NCBI GenBank assembly: GCA_003193815.1 | Contig: PSPB01000045.1 | Location: forward strand, 1-5,520 | DNA from: Methanobacteriota archaeon | GTDB taxonomy: Archaea > Thermoplasmatota > Poseidoniia > MGIII > CG-Epi1 | Direction of reading: 5' to 3' | Length of the DNA: 5,520 nt | Part shown: piece by piece, positions 5,436-5,520 of the stretch | Layout: each line of letters opens with the position of its first letter | Numbering within the stretch: position 1 is the stretch's first letter | The notes under the pieces: generated by a model | Told to the model about the DNA's origin: nothing | What the model saw: the letters and a program-made list of their open reading frames with translations, nothing else | The model's database searches: none | Made by a program: the position numbers and the translations under genes

Positions 5436-5520
5436 GCATCACTCCTTTCGAGACGAGATAGATGCCGTCTTGGAAGACGCGGATGTCGCGTCCTTTGACG
5501 ACGGTCGCGCGCTCAAGGTT
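5425..5520 (-). CDS. rpl6: 50S ribosomal protein L6 (uL6), C-terminal end only
   Basis: This is the last 31 codons of a gene that enters from the right edge and stops with TAA. The visible peptide contains [20 protein letters not shown], the typical C-terminal strand of archaeal L6. uL6 sits in the large subunit near the factor-binding region and the sarcin-ricin loop. Position supports the call, because in archaeal spc operons rpl6 directly precedes rpl32e, the next gene here. Its stop lies inside rpl32e, giving an 11-base overlap; the last codons (VMHDA) are read in a different frame from the rpl32e start. The N-terminal part is outside the window, so overall length and start cannot be judged. 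Confidence 0.88.
   Translation of the reverse strand, partial: NLERATVVKGRDIRVFQDGIYLVSKGVMHDA
5438..5445 (-). promoter_or_regulatory. Shine-Dalgarno sequence for rpl32e
   Basis: On the minus strand the bases read GGAGTGAT, close to the canonical archaeal GGAGGTGAT, and end 2 bases before the rpl32e ATG. The site lies inside the end of rpl6. It supports the ATG at 5435. The ATG four bases upstream at 5439 is in the rpl6 frame and terminates within a few codons. Confidence 0.7.

Noticed and set aside
1..5520. A novel defence, mobile or otherwise undescribed system
   Set aside because: All coding capacity is accounted for by a conserved archaeal spc operon plus one acyltransferase. No repeats, integrase, transposase, CRISPR or unexplained intergenic stretches are present.

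Overview
The window is a stretch of an archaeal spc-type ribosomal protein operon, with every gene on the minus strand. Read in the direction of transcription, from high to low coordinates, it holds: the 3' end of rpl6 (uL6), rpl32e (eL32), rpl19e (eL19), rpl18 (uL18), rps5 (uS5), rpl30 (uL30), rpl15 (uL15), secY, a left-handed beta-helix (hexapeptide-repeat) acyltransferase, and the probable first codons of one more gene running off the window at base 1. eL32 and eL19 between uL6 and uL18 are an archaeal signature that bacteria lack. The SecY, uL18, uL30 and uL15 sequences are also clearly of the archaeal/eukaryotic type. The DNA is GC-rich by eye. A euryarchaeal lineage, perhaps a mesophilic Thermoplasmatota-like or marine group, is an inference from the general look of the proteins; the window alone cannot prove it.

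Layout: there are no untranslated bases between genes. Each junction is an overlap (ATGA, GTGA or TGATG, or longer overlaps of 8, 11 and 14 bases). Most starts have a purine-rich Shine-Dalgarno sequence inside the preceding coding region. Three of the eight starts that can be read confidently are non-ATG (GTG for rps5 and rpl15, TTG for secY). I see no promoter, terminator, RNA gene, mobile element or CRISPR array. No plus-strand gene is credible; the long plus-strand frames are GC-driven shadows of rpl15, rpl30 and rps5.

Functionally, seven of the genes encode ribosomal proteins and secY encodes the core protein-conducting channel. The co-transcribed acyltransferase probably acetylates a (nucleotide-)sugar, which may link the operon's tail to glycan synthesis.

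What stands out is unusual detail within known genes, not a new system. SecY has an N-terminal extension with two extra predicted membrane helices, whose TTG start is backed by a good ribosome-binding site. uS5 has an arginine/glycine/proline-rich N-terminal tail of about 60 residues, reminiscent of the RG-rich tail of eukaryotic RPS2. uS5 also appears to lack the cysteine cluster common in archaeal homologues. A sugar-acyltransferase-like gene is translationally coupled to secY. I do not find convincing evidence for an undescribed biological system here.
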